From JAVBNW01 sp031551255 (GTDB lineage Bacteria; Bacillota; Clostridia; Christensenellales; UBA1750): a stretch of DNA of 64,000 bases. The stretch's first letter is position 1; every line of letters starts with the position of its first letter. The position numbers and the translations under genes were made by a program. Shown here piece after piece: positions 40,914-49,823 of the stretch. The notes below the pieces were generated by a model. The model had not been told where the DNA came from, did no database searches, and worked only from the letters and a program-made list of their open reading frames with translations. The stretch lies in NCBI GenBank assembly GCA_031551255.1, contig JAVBNW010000068.1, positions 1 to 64,000 on the forward strand, written 5' to 3'.

Positions 40914-43415
40914 CTACGTGTAAGCGTTTTTTAGGGTCATCAGTTCCAACTCGTCCGCTCGCGCATCGTCATAAAGCTGCTTAAATATCGCTTTAAGCTG
41001 GGAGATCATTTCGGCGATGGTGTCGTTGTCGGGGTTGCCCTGGATGATAATCGTGATGGGTGGCGACGTGGAGCCACTATCAGAAGGTCGTGGAGGCGCG
41101 TTGGAGCCGCGAGCGCCCTCGATGAGCCTGTCGCTCTTGTCAGCCGGTATGATGGCGCTACCGGACGGCAGGAAGGCGAGCTCGCCGCCCTGCTCGTTGA
41201 TCCGCGTCCATCCACCTTCGAAGTTGTCGGTGCCGGTGGCATGACCGGGAATGCTTGCGCCTGTGACGGTGATGTTTGCGCTGCTCACGCCTTGCGCGGC
41301 GGATGCCATCTTGCCAAAGGCGGCGACGATTTTCTGTGCGCCGGTTTCGGCAGCCGTCGTCATGCGCGACCATGCCTCTTCGGCGTTGATCGCCATTGTC
41401 GAATAAGTACTGGTAGCCTCGGTGCCCATAAGCTGGAGATTTAAGTCGCTGATATCCTTGGTGGCGATAATATCTTCCTGCGCCTTGGCATTCGCCTTTG
41501 ACGACGCAGTAGTGATGTCCTTGGTATACTCTGCGGTATCTATCGCAAGCGAAGTCTCTTTTCCCGTCGCATCTTCTAGGCCGGATACGGCCCCTGTAAG
41601 GTCATTGACCGCAACTTCGCTTTCCTTTGCCCCGCCAAAGAGGCTTGAGAAGAAGCCTACAACCTTCCCAACACCATCCGCGAGCCATCCAATGACCGTG
41701 CCTAATACATCTCCGATTATCCCGAGCACTGTTCCGATGATTTCAAGAACGGGCGAAAGAAGTTCAAGGATGGGCGCGATAATACCGAGCAGCTTTGCAA
41801 TCGGTGGCAGTATGGCCTCCGCAATCTTTTGTATGATCGGCATCAGCGTTTCGATGATAGGTGCCAACGCCTCAAAGATCGACAATAGGGGCGGAAGCAG
41901 TGTATCTACCAGAATTGCGAGGATCTTCGCAAGCGGAGGAAGGATGATTCCTGCCAATTGTCCGAATACCTGAAGCAGCGGCGTCGCCACTTGAAAAACC
42001 GTCCCAAGAACCTCAACCAGAATCGGGAAGAGGTTCATGCCAAGCTCAATTAGGATTGGCATTGCTTGCGCAAGGCCGTCAGAGAGCATTTCAACAAGAC
42101 CCATGAGCATCGGTTCAATCTGTGGCCATGCATCCATAATGGTGGTGAACAAGAGCTCGAGCACCGGAGTAAACTTTGCTCCGGCGTTCTCCATAAAGTC
42201 AGTCCAGATGCCGTTCAATGACTTCGTGCTGTTCACGAGGCCATCCGTCTGCTCAATTGCCGCCCTCTGGATATCCTCGCTCTGCTCGAGGATGGCGCTC
42301 ATCCTGATTTGCGCCCTCGTTGCATCGTCCAACTTGTCGATATTTTGGGTTATCCCCATCTTTAAGGCCTGGTTCTTTAGTGTTGTTTCATCGAGGTTGA
42401 TTCCGTATTCCGTGAGCGCGGATGTGTTGCCCTTTATGGCATCCTGCACGACGGAGAGGGCTTCCGCGTCCTCCATTTTGAACGCATTGCCGAAGTCGTA
42501 TGCCAGCGAAGTGGTGATCTTCGACAGGTCGTTCGCGGCGTCGCCGGTGATGCCGAGATCATTGTACATCGCCCGATTCTGAACAAGAAACCCTTTGACC
42601 TCAGAGGTACTTCTATGAACTGCATCCGAAAAGTTATCGGCCCATTGTGCAGCATCCGTATCCGCAAAAAGTCGGTCGAATTTTGCCGAAACATTCTCGG
42701 TCGCCTTTGCTGCATCGAGCGCAGCTCCCACGAAATCCTTCAAAGCAGATGCCGCAGCCTTTATAGCTTGAAAACCAACAAAAGCTTTTAAAGCTCCACC
42801 GAGGGCGTCCTTTATCACGCCCCCGCCCTTTGCCCCGGCATCACCCATATCATTCAGTTCGTGTTCTGTTTTGTTCGCCTGGTCACCGACCTTTTTTTCG
42901 GCATCCTCCGCATCATCAAGAGCTCCAACCAGCTTGTTTTTGATAGTTTGGATTGGATGAAGAAAGGCGTTGCTGATGGCTTTTGCGCCCTTTGTCACGT
43001 CGTTTCGGAACCCTGTAAACTTTTTATCCACGAAGGCCAGTGCGCCGGACAGGCCGGTTTGGAAGCTCTTGGCGAGGGATTGCCCGTCCTTGATGGCGGC
43101 CGAAGTAACTTTCTTGAACGCAGCGCCGAAGCTGTCGGAGTCCGCTCCCATTTTCCTGAACGCTGCGTTGGCGTCATCCCCGGCATTGTCGAGATCGTTG
43201 CCCACACGATTCACCGCTTCGTCAACCTCATTGATCGACTTAACACCGACTGCGCTAGCTCCGCCGATATCACGGCCAAAGTTCAATGCGCCCGCTTGCG
43301 CCCGCTGTTCAGCTTCACCGACGCCATCCAGGCCCTTTTCCAAGGTATCGACGTCTCGAATCGCGTCGCCTGCGTTAAAGCTGATGCCATAGGTCATTTC
43401 CCTGCTGTCCGCCAT
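40914..43415 (-). CDS. Tail tape measure protein
   Basis: The 833-residue protein sets tail length. It has a helical N-terminus with coiled-coil potential. A central tape-measure domain (about residues 210-420) includes FDRLFADTDAAQWADNFSDA and MYNDLGITGDAANDLSKITT. A strongly hydrophobic segment (about residues 430-600, LLFTTIMDAWPQIEPMLMGL onward) may span the host membrane during DNA entry. The C-terminal part has the glycine-rich PGHATGTDNFEGGWTRINEQ typical of tape-measure proteins. AGGAGGTGAGG precedes the ATG. Confidence 0.93.
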   Translation of the reverse strand: MADSREMTYGISFNAGDAIRDVDTLEKGLDGVGEAEQRAQAGALNFGRDIGGASAVGVKSINEVDEAVNRVGNDLDNAGDDANAAFRKMGADSDSFGAAFKKVTSAAIKDGQSLAKSFQTGLSGALAFVDKKFTGFRNDVTKGAKAISNAFLHPIQTIKNKLVGALDDAEDAEKKVGDQANKTEHELNDMGDAGAKGGGVIKDALGGALKAFVGFQAIKAAASALKDFVGAALDAAKATENVSAKFDRLFADTDAAQWADNFSDAVHRSTSEVKGFLVQNRAMYNDLGITGDAANDLSKITTSLAYDFGNAFKMEDAEALSVVQDAIKGNTSALTEYGINLDETTLKNQALKMGITQNIDKLDDATRAQIRMSAILEQSEDIQRAAIEQTDGLVNSTKSLNGIWTDFMENAGAKFTPVLELLFTTIMDAWPQIEPMLMGLVEMLSDGLAQAMPILIELGMNLFPILVEVLGTVFQVATPLLQVFGQLAGIILPPLAKILAILVDTLLPPLLSIFEALAPIIETLMPIIQKIAEAILPPIAKLLGIIAPILELLSPVLEIIGTVLGIIGDVLGTVIGWLADGVGKVVGFFSSLFGGAKESEVAVNDLTGAVSGLEDATGKETSLAIDTAEYTKDITTASSKANAKAQEDIIATKDISDLNLQLMGTEATSTYSTMAINAEEAWSRMTTAAETGAQKIVAAFGKMASAAQGVSSANITVTGASIPGHATGTDNFEGGWTRINEQGGELAFLPSGSAIIPADKSDRLIEGARGSNAPPRPSDSGSTSPPITIIIQGNPDNDTIAEMISQLKAIFKQLYDDARADELELMTLKNAYT

Positions 43416-43471
43416 GTCCTCACCTCCTTATGGAAGAAAAGGCCGCCCCCATAAAAGAGGCGGCCGGTAAT

Positions 43472-43720
43472 CTATTTTCTTATTTGCCATTCGTCTTGCC
43501 AGATGAGCCGCGCTTCGACGGCCTCGCGATATTCCGCAATGTGCATCGCGCGCGCTTCCGTATAGGTGATTCCAGGGCCAGCGGCGAAGACCAAACACCA
43601 GAATTCTTTGTTGCGCCGGGCGCGCTGCTGCGCAGCGCCTATATCGTCTTCACTCGCGAAGAAAGGACTCGATTTCCTTGACAAGCAGTTCCGGAGTTTT
43701 GATATCCTCCTGCTCGTCAA
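43472..43720 (-). CDS. Tail assembly chaperone, frameshifted second part
   Basis: This 82-codon frame overlaps the preceding chaperone gene by 71 bp, lies +1 relative to it, has no ribosome binding site, and is open up to the overlap. Its protein ends GITYTEARAMHIAEYREAVE and then ARLIWQDEWQIRK. It lies immediately upstream of the tape measure gene, as in lambda G/GT and PBSX-like phages. It should be made as a C-terminal extension of the first protein by ribosomal frameshifting, probably at TCC-TTT-CTT (43659-43667). Confidence 0.75.
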   Translation of the reverse strand: MTSRRISKLRNCLSRKSSPFFASEDDIGAAQQRARRNKEFWCLVFAAGPGITYTEARAMHIAEYREAVEARLIWQDEWQIRK

Positions 43721-43919
43721 AGTAGCTCAAACCACCTCCTGCTACTTCTGCAGGAGCGATGACGCAATTCCTGAACAGTGTGTCCATATACTTGCTACTG
43801 TTGCGCTTGCCACCGCCGGTATTCCCGCAATCATCGTTGAGATTGTAATACCACGTCGGGCTGACGCTTTGAAGTGTGTATGCCTGACCGTTGATGGTGA
43901 CCTTTTTTTGCTTGGCCAT
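43650..43919 (-). CDS. Tail assembly chaperone, first part
   Basis: The 89-residue protein (MAKQKKVTINGQAYTLQSVS to KEIESFLRE) has the size and position of the XkdN-like tail chaperone. It contains NSSKYMDTLFRNCVIAPAEV. It folds tail-tube or tape-measure protein during tail assembly and is not in the virion. The ATG at 43919 is preferred; an in-frame start at 43988 would add 23 basic residues. Its 3' end overlaps the +1 frame of the second part. Confidence 0.8.
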   Translation of the reverse strand: MAKQKKVTINGQAYTLQSVSPTWYYNLNDDCGNTGGGKRNSSKYMDTLFRNCVIAPAEVAGGGLSYFDEQEDIKTPELLVKEIESFLRE

Positions 43920-43991
43920 GTATTTCCTATAGCCCCTTTCCGATAATGATTTAGGTTTAGGTCGCCAGTTCTTGTGCTGGGACATCACCGG

Positions 43992-44393
43992 TTACCTGTA
44001 ATTCAGGTCGGGGATGTAAACGTTGACGGTTACGGTGGTCTGTTCCCTGCCGCGAGGGGTATCCGGCATCTTGAGAATGCGGCAGTTCTCCTCGTTCACA
44101 TGGATGGAGTCGGAGTCGTTCGCGTCGGAAATGGATATCCGGATGGGCCTTCGCCTTGCGCAGAGATCACGCAAATAGGCGAGAGACGCCGACGTCGACA
44201 TGAGAGGAAGGGCGGCGTTACCGCTGACATTGGCGTTTTCACTGTATGCCACATCGCCCTGCGCACCTACGGAAGGGGTCGTCATGTCTTCGTTGTTGGT
44301 GAGCGTCACGACGCCGTCGTTCGCAAACCCAGTGATGGCACGACCGTTTAGGGCTACAGTGACCTTTTTCGGATCGTAGGTTGTTACGTCCAT
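43992..44393 (-). CDS. Phage tail tube protein (DUF3277-like)
   Basis: The 133-residue protein follows the sheath gene, as tail tube genes do. VTVALNGRAITGFANDGVVT and the later CRILKMPDTPRGREQTTVTV resemble DUF3277-type structural proteins of contractile phages. AAGGAGG precedes the ATG. Confidence 0.8.
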   Translation of the reverse strand: MDVTTYDPKKVTVALNGRAITGFANDGVVTLTNNEDMTTPSVGAQGDVAYSENANVSGNAALPLMSTSASLAYLRDLCARRRPIRISISDANDSDSIHVNEENCRILKMPDTPRGREQTTVTVNVYIPDLNYR

Positions 44394-44410
44394 GCTCGTT
44401 TCCTCCTTCC

Positions 44411-45508
44411 TTAGGCGCTGAGGGAGGCGCGAAGCGTCCCCTCGACTTTGACACTATGGACAGCTCCCTCGAGGAGGGCTTCCCAAGTGATATCCGGCAT
44501 AACGCGGGAGCGGGCCTGTTCTTCCGTCGCCTCAGAGCGCTTCGGCACGTTGACGGTGTAAACACCGGCTTCGCTTTCAGGGTCGACGGCGACGATGCCG
44601 AGGTCGACAGCGCGGTTGAGCGCAGCAAACACACCGGCGGCCACAAGGGAGAACCCTTCATCGGTATAGGGTACCTTTGCGTTTTCCTGGAAGATATTGT
44701 ACAGTTCTTCGCGCATGTAGTAGGCGATATAATCCGCGCCAAGCTGCACATCGACAAACTCGCCGTCCCAGCATGTGCCGTTTTTCACATATTGACGCTT
44801 ATACTCTTCGGTGAGGAAATTGATATTCGCCTCTTCCAGTGCATCGCGCTGGGCATTGGTGAGATCCGGCATGGTGATGCCTTCAGGGGTCTTAAACTTC
44901 CAGCTGACCGATACCGGATAGAACGGGCCGACATTACCGAGATATGCAGCGTCCGCCTCCTCGTCGAGGTGCTGTTCGTCGGAATAAATGATGATAGAGC
45001 GTCGATACGCCCCGGCGATATCTTTGTTATCCGTCTGGCCGAAGTAGATCTTCCGGTGGTCTTCGACACCAGCGCCCAGTTCCGCTTCCGAGGGCTCGCT
45101 ATCCTCCGCGAATTGTGCTAGAGTTTGCACGATGTCATCTTCGTCATGGTCAGTCAGAAAAATGTACCAATCGTTGTTAGTTTCCTGTAGGGTTTCGATT
45201 TTCGATAACAAATCCGCCGCCTTCTCGGAATCGGTGTCTCCTGTTAGCGGCGCAAACCCAACGATCTTCACTTTCCGGATAAGACGATCGGCGAGCGTGG
45301 TCTTCCCCTGATTAAAAAGGGCAGCGCACTTGTTATAAATGCGCTGTGGTTGGCCTCCGACGTCCGGGTATGCCACCTTTACCTCATCCAAACTTCGGTA
45401 GATGGCAATAGGCACTTCCCCAGCCGTCGAGATGAGCAGTATATCGAGAGCTTCCGACGACTTCGGTTTTGCGTCGATGTTCACGACAACGACAACGTCC
45501 TTGGGCAT
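44411..45508 (-). CDS. Contractile tail sheath protein (DUF3383-like)
   Basis: The 365-residue protein is of the DUF3383 sheath type. It contains LFNQGKTTLADRLIRKVKIV, a middle GAYRRSIIIYSDEQHLDEEA region, and the C-terminal DSVKVEGTL-type end (HSVKVEGTLRASLSA). Sheath presence shows that the tail is contractile, so the phage is of myovirus morphology. It lies directly upstream of the tube gene. Confidence 0.88.
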   Translation of the reverse strand: MPKDVVVVVNIDAKPKSSEALDILLISTAGEVPIAIYRSLDEVKVAYPDVGGQPQRIYNKCAALFNQGKTTLADRLIRKVKIVGFAPLTGDTDSEKAADLLSKIETLQETNNDWYIFLTDHDEDDIVQTLAQFAEDSEPSEAELGAGVEDHRKIYFGQTDNKDIAGAYRRSIIIYSDEQHLDEEADAAYLGNVGPFYPVSVSWKFKTPEGITMPDLTNAQRDALEEANINFLTEEYKRQYVKNGTCWDGEFVDVQLGADYIAYYMREELYNIFQENAKVPYTDEGFSLVAAGVFAALNRAVDLGIVAVDPESEAGVYTVNVPKRSEATEEQARSRVMPDITWEALLEGAVHSVKVEGTLRASLSA

Positions 45509-45512
45509 GGTA

Positions 45513-46061
45513 TCACTCCTTTATTTCGTGCGTTGTAACGGTTCCGACCGTTCTATCCGTTCGGCTGTCGGAGCGCGTGTATCGGACGCGAATATCAAAT
45601 CCATAACGTCTTGCGGCCTCGTCGACGACGAGGGTTGTTCTGTTCCCCGCGTTGGTGACATCCACGACGACGATTCCGAGATTCGAAAGGATGTCGTACC
45701 CAGCGACTAAAAAAAATCCCTGAGCCTTCTCTGCAAAGCTTTGGGCTTCGTCTTCGCCGAAGATATATGGTTCAACGTCCTCCCCCTTATCGTTCTTAGT
45801 CCATCGGTTCATGCTGCAAGCAACAAAAGAAAAGGTACTATTGGGTTGCTCGGATCGTGTGGTGGTTATATTGGTGCCGCCGGGGATCTCCGTGTAATCA
45901 TAATTCCCCATCTCGCCAGTGGGGGCATAGGGGCTGGTAACGGAAAAATAGAAAAACGGAAAATCCGGAACGGGTGTCGCTTGATCGGATAGAACGACGG
46001 GAATGCCTAGAAACTCTTCAAGCCGCGTCGTGATGGCATTACGAATCTCAACGAAGGTCAC
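45513..46061 (-). CDS. Tail terminator / neck protein
   Basis: The 182-residue protein precedes the sheath gene. FPFFYFSVTSPYAP near residue 33 and TTTRSEQPNSTFSFVACS fit the LIC_12616-like neck/tail terminator proteins found in this position. The start is probably the GTG at 46061; its ribosome binding site AAGGAGG is about 12 bp upstream, a wide spacing. The open frame continues to 46475 but overlaps two neighbouring genes and is rejected. Confidence 0.65.
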   Translation of the reverse strand: MTFVEIRNAITTRLEEFLGIPVVLSDQATPVPDFPFFYFSVTSPYAPTGEMGNYDYTEIPGGTNITTTRSEQPNSTFSFVACSMNRWTKNDKGEDVEPYIFGEDEAQSFAEKAQGFFLVAGYDILSNLGIVVVDVTNAGNRTTLVVDEAARRYGFDIRVRYTRSDSRTDRTVGTVTTHEIKE

Positions 46062-46429
46062 TTGGGCGATGCACCTCCTTTCGCTTCCACGGCATATCTC
46101 TTCAGAGGGTGAATCGGCCCGTGAGTAAGCTCTTGCACGACTGTGTAGGTCGTGCCATCGTAGGTATCTGTGAAGGTTGCTCCTACCGCGATCTGCGCTC
46201 CATTGGTATATAGCTTTTGTGTCTGCTTGGTGTAGGTGCCTTCCGGCAGATATTGCAGATCTTCGTTTGACATCGGCATGACAATGCCCTTGAACGTCGT
46301 GGCCGTTGGGTTGAGCACAGGCTTCCACTGGCCGCCGTTCGCTACATCGCGGCTCCCGCCCGGCGTTATCTGCTTCATGTTGTGAAGCAGGCCGAGGGGA
46401 ATTTGCGGCTGGGACGCATTGAACATCAT
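46058..46429 (-). CDS. Phage connector protein
   Basis: The 123-residue protein sits between two other neck genes, with 4-bp overlaps on both sides. The sequence is beta-rich, with GIVMPMSNEDLQYLPEGTYT and ATFTDTYDGTTYTVVQELTH, similar to small head-tail joining proteins. The exact family is not recognised, and the role is assigned by synteny. Confidence 0.65.
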   Translation of the reverse strand: MMFNASQPQIPLGLLHNMKQITPGGSRDVANGGQWKPVLNPTATTFKGIVMPMSNEDLQYLPEGTYTKQTQKLYTNGAQIAVGATFTDTYDGTTYTVVQELTHGPIHPLKRYAVEAKGGASPK

Positions 46430-46947
46430 CCCACCTCCTCGATCTCAAAGGTGATACTCTCGACGAGACGACCACTTTCGACCAGGGTAGTCTTTTGGTT
46501 TTTATGGTCTAGCGTGTATTGGCTATCGGGAGGCTCGACCTTTCCCGTATTGATAAACTCCTGCGTCATTTGCACACAAAAAAGGCCGATGCTTTTGGCA
46601 GCTTGCTCTGCATTCCATTCTCCGGAAATAACGCGGTTTATCGCATCCCGAGATACGGAATCAATGCTCTGTTTTCCGGTATCGTAACTAGCGCGAATGA
46701 AGCTGCGCTCCGGGATGTTTATTTGATCGGTGCTCTTTTTAAGATGCAATCCGACATGATGTAAGTAGCCTCTCATGCGTTCCGTCACCTTGATCGTGCA
46801 TCCGTATTCATGAACGGCAGCGATCATAAGAAGATCACCGTCCGCGTCACCGAGTATACCAACGTGGATGCGCATCTTACTTAATGCTAAGAGTTCGCGC
46901 TTGATGCGAGCGAGGTCTTCGACGACTGGGTTTCTTCTTTGTGCCAT
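46426..46947 (-). CDS. Phage head-tail joining / tail completion protein
   Basis: The 173-residue protein has an N-terminal helix, then MRIHVGILGDADGDLLMIAA VHEYG-like sequence near residues 25-50 and PERSFIRASYDTG. It ends with LVESGRLVESITFEI. This pattern is seen in gpG/gp10-like tail completion proteins of Mu-like and HK97-like phages. It overlaps the next gene by 4 bp. Confidence 0.75.
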   Translation of the reverse strand: MAQRRNPVVEDLARIKRELLALSKMRIHVGILGDADGDLLMIAAVHEYGCTIKVTERMRGYLHHVGLHLKKSTDQINIPERSFIRASYDTGKQSIDSVSRDAINRVISGEWNAEQAAKSIGLFCVQMTQEFINTGKVEPPDSQYTLDHKNQKTTLVESGRLVESITFEIEEVG

Positions 46948-46959
46948 CGCTCTTCCGCC

Positions 46960-47616
46960 TTATAACCGGGTATAGTAGCCGATGGTGTCGAGCCATTCTT
47001 GGCGGGGGGTTTTGTCGAACGTCCATGAAACATCGGAAATGCTGAACGCAGACAAGCCCTGCGCGCCATTTTGTAATGTTGCAAACTCCTGGCTGACCGC
47101 GCCCCACACGACGCCCTGTATGTCATATGGGAGGGTGCAGGGGTCGTCATCAGTCGCGTCTTTGGGTAGAACGTACCCAGCGACATACTGCACTTCAAGG
47201 CTTCGCATCGGCGCTACGATGTCGTAAGCAAGGCCGCCCCGGTAACCCTGGAGCGGCCAGCCATCGTCTTTGTACAACACGCCGACCTCGCCGGTCGTGT
47301 TGAAGTCGTATTCGTCAGGTGGGATTGTGCCTCCGTCCTTTGTGTCCTTGACATAAGCGACGGAGATGATCGGCCATTGGAGCAGGACAAGTTCCTGTGT
47401 GCCGGAGGCATCGTATTTTTGGGTGTAGGTCTGCCTTCCAAGTTTGCGCCCGGTCATGCGCTCCACCCAAGCAGACACGCTGTTGATTAGGTTTGTGATG
47501 ACAGCGTCGCGCTGCGGATCTTCGTCTTCGAGCGAGATCCCGAGCATGGTTTTCATCGTATCCAAAGTCGTCAGCGCATTGGCTGCCAATGCTACGGTTG
47601 TTCCGGTGCCGCTCAA
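46960..47616 (-). CDS. Head-tail connector protein (gp6-like)
   Basis: The 218-residue protein contains MLGISLEDEDPQRDAVITNL and INSVSAWVERMTGRKLG, characteristic of gp6-like head-tail connectors that dock to the portal. The likely start is the TTG at 47616, since GGAGGAG lies 9 bp upstream; a GTG at 47625 touches that site. Confidence 0.8.
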   Translation of the reverse strand: MSGTGTTVALAANALTTLDTMKTMLGISLEDEDPQRDAVITNLINSVSAWVERMTGRKLGRQTYTQKYDASGTQELVLLQWPIISVAYVKDTKDGGTIPPDEYDFNTTGEVGVLYKDDGWPLQGYRGGLAYDIVAPMRSLEVQYVAGYVLPKDATDDDPCTLPYDIQGVVWGAVSQEFATLQNGAQGLSAFSISDVSWTFDKTPRQEWLDTIGYYTRL

Positions 47617-47639
47617 GGTGGTCACCTCCTCCGGGCAGC

Positions 47640-47795
47640 TTATTCGGCCTTGTCCTTTTCCTTATCTTTGTCATCTACATGAGGCGTCGTTGTGGTAGTG
47701 TTTGGCGGCGGGGTATTGGTGTCAGCTTTCACCTGCACGACGGGCCGTGCTGCCTTGTTGGCCGACGGAGCAGGGTTTTTGTAGATCCTAGCCAT
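47640..47795 (-). CDS. Small phage protein, Pro/Thr- and Lys/Asp-rich
   Basis: A 51-residue frame from the ATG at 47795, with GGAGGG upstream. It reads MARIYKNPAPSANKAARPVV, then a Thr/Pro stretch and a DDKDKEKDKAE tail. It fits tightly between two structural genes and is on the same strand. It is probably disordered. Function is unknown. Confidence 0.6.
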   Translation of the reverse strand: MARIYKNPAPSANKAARPVVQVKADTNTPPPNTTTTTPHVDDKDKEKDKAE

Positions 47796-47810
47796 ACTCT
47801 CGCCCTCCTC

Positions 47811-48182
47811 TTAAACGGGTGCGTATTCCGGGTCGCCAATGGCATATGCGTACGTCGCACCGGTCGCTGCGGCTCCACTGGCGGTGATCTTGACGTAGCG
47901 CTTGCAGCCGACAAGATCGATATCGACGTTCGCGGTATCGCCAGCGGATACGGTGATAGTAACGACGCCGTCTGTGGCGGTTCCGTTGTCGACGACGACA
48001 TATTCATCGGATACCGGTTCGTAGGTTCCGTCCCTGCCGTCGCTATGAGTAAAGGTGATGATCAGATCGCCGTTCGTGGCTATGGTGGCCGCAAAGATCG
48101 CGGATAGAAACCCGCGACGATCAATGACGTCCCCATTGGCATACGGTGCGACCTTCGTGTTCTGAATCAACTCGCGTTTCAT
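47811..48182 (-). CDS. Putative head decoration / capsid-associated protein
   Basis: The 123-residue protein directly follows the capsid gene. It has a short N-terminal arm, then beta-rich sequence with GDTANVDIDLVGCKRYVKIT. Position and size suggest a capsid decoration or stabilising protein. No family was recognised. GGAGG precedes the ATG. Confidence 0.6.
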   Translation of the reverse strand: MKRELIQNTKVAPYANGDVIDRRGFLSAIFAATIATNGDLIITFTHSDGRDGTYEPVSDEYVVVDNGTATDGVVTITVSAGDTANVDIDLVGCKRYVKITASGAAATGATYAYAIGDPEYAPV

Positions 48183-48213
48183 GTTTGGTTCCTCCTTATT
48201 GCAATGTAGGGGG

Positions 48214-49806
48214 CTAAGCGATCAAGCAATTCTTGATATAGGCAAAGCTTTCCGCATGACGGGCGGCAATATCGTCGTACATGAGCGCACGGGTTGCTGC
48301 GAGGTTTTCTTCGAAGGCGTTGTGCTGTACGCCGTCCTCATCCGTCCATGAACCGTCAAGGGTCGTGTAAGTTTCAAGTCCAAGCTGCTCGCCGACAAGG
48401 AGGTCAGCCCAGTTGCCGAAGAAAAATTCGGTCTTGTTGCTGCTGTCGGTTTCGATCTGGTTGCTAACTTCGTAGGGGAATCCCAGCAGCTTGCCGCTGT
48501 TCATCTCGTCGCGATAGATATAAGCGCCGGTGGTAGTCTTCAGGTTCATGAGGTAGCCTTCCATCATGGAATTGAACGCCCAGCCCAACGCCAGGTCATC
48601 GACATTCTTGGCAAGCACCTTGCTGCGAACGTAGACTGGGAAGTCAGCGGTAATTTTACCAGATGCATCGACAAGTTCGAGGTTACTAAGCGTTGACACG
48701 TCGATTGTGAGGATACCGTTGGTATTCTTCACACCAAGAGGCTGGAACTCGCCACCCTTTCCGAAAAGAGCGCCCCAATCAAGACCAAGCTCCATGCGAC
48801 GAGTAAGATCGCTGGCGAAGATAGCGTCCGCGCTGTAGTTCGTGCTCATCAGCAGTTCACGGGTCTGCGGTACGATGGCCTCAAGGCGCTTCGCCGACAA
48901 CTTAACATTTCCATACGCGGGCTGACTCTTTGCGATTTTTCGCTGTTCACCGCCCCATGTCGCACGCGCCCCGCTCGTCATTTTGGGGATGTTCAGGTTG
49001 CCGTTCGTCAAAGGTACTTTTCGGGCACCAAGCTTAAAGATAACGGTTTTGGAGTACAGCATCTCGATGATCTCATCAAGATAGATCTCGGGGATGAGGT
49101 AGCCACCGCTCTGCGGGGAGGTAGCCGAAAGCGCCTTGAATTCGTTGGCCATGTTATCGTCGCTGTAGTTTTTCTTAGCGTAGTAAGCCGCCCTCTCGGG
49201 GTCGTGGCGACCAAACACGTCAAGGCATTTTACCGCTCTGGCCAACTGAATTTCGGGGGGAATCTTCTTCTGGTTCTGAGGAGCTGTTCCACCACTCTTC
49301 GGGATGTAGATTTCGGAATATTTGCGCTGGGCAGGTGCGGCCTTCTGCCGACCTTTACGCTGACGGGTTTCGGATGTACGAGCGGACTTGCGTTTCCCCT
49401 TCATTTCGTCCTCCTCGTCATCCGACTTGATGTCATCATCGGGGTCGTCATCGTCGCGAGGTTCCTCGCGCCCGTTGGACGCTTTCGACTCGTCGGCAAG
49501 CTCCTCCATGATGAGGGCGACTTCCGCGAGAATGTCTTCAGTGGGGTCTTCTCCAAGCTCCTCTCCCTCTTCCTTGCGGCTCTTGCGTTTCTCAGTGGCT
49601 GCTTCGACGGCTTCAGCGATGATATCCGCGATGTCTGCGGCGGCTATGACTTCTTCTCCGAGTTCGGTATCGTCATACTCCTTCTCGTCACTCTCGCCCA
49701 TCGCTTCTTTTACCGCCGCTTTGATAAGGGCACCGAGCTCATCGGTGCCCATCTTCATGCCCTTGGAACGATTCGAGGCTCTTTTGCGATTCCTGGTCAT
49801 ACTCAT
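48214..49806 (-). CDS. Major capsid protein, HK97 fold, with N-terminal delta/scaffold domain
   Basis: The 530-residue protein has a long, highly charged N-terminal region (about residues 1-190, with acidic runs and a basic, Gln-rich linker). This should act as a scaffold and be removed by the upstream protease. The mature capsid starts near GGYLIPEIYLDEIIEMLYSK and contains RVPLTNGNL-like and AIVPQTRELLMSTNY strands of the HK97 (Phage_capsid) family. The start at 49806 follows AAGGAGG; the frame open to 50148 overlaps the protease gene. Confidence 0.92.
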   Translation of the reverse strand: MSMTRNRKRASNRSKGMKMGTDELGALIKAAVKEAMGESDEKEYDDTELGEEVIAAADIADIIAEAVEAATEKRKSRKEEGEELGEDPTEDILAEVALIMEELADESKASNGREEPRDDDDPDDDIKSDDEEDEMKGKRKSARTSETRQRKGRQKAAPAQRKYSEIYIPKSGGTAPQNQKKIPPEIQLARAVKCLDVFGRHDPERAAYYAKKNYSDDNMANEFKALSATSPQSGGYLIPEIYLDEIIEMLYSKTVIFKLGARKVPLTNGNLNIPKMTSGARATWGGEQRKIAKSQPAYGNVKLSAKRLEAIVPQTRELLMSTNYSADAIFASDLTRRMELGLDWGALFGKGGEFQPLGVKNTNGILTIDVSTLSNLELVDASGKITADFPVYVRSKVLAKNVDDLALGWAFNSMMEGYLMNLKTTTGAYIYRDEMNSGKLLGFPYEVSNQIETDSSNKTEFFFGNWADLLVGEQLGLETYTTLDGSWTDEDGVQHNAFEENLAATRALMYDDIAARHAESFAYIKNCLIA

Positions 49807-49823
49807 TGTCGGTTTCCTCCTTG

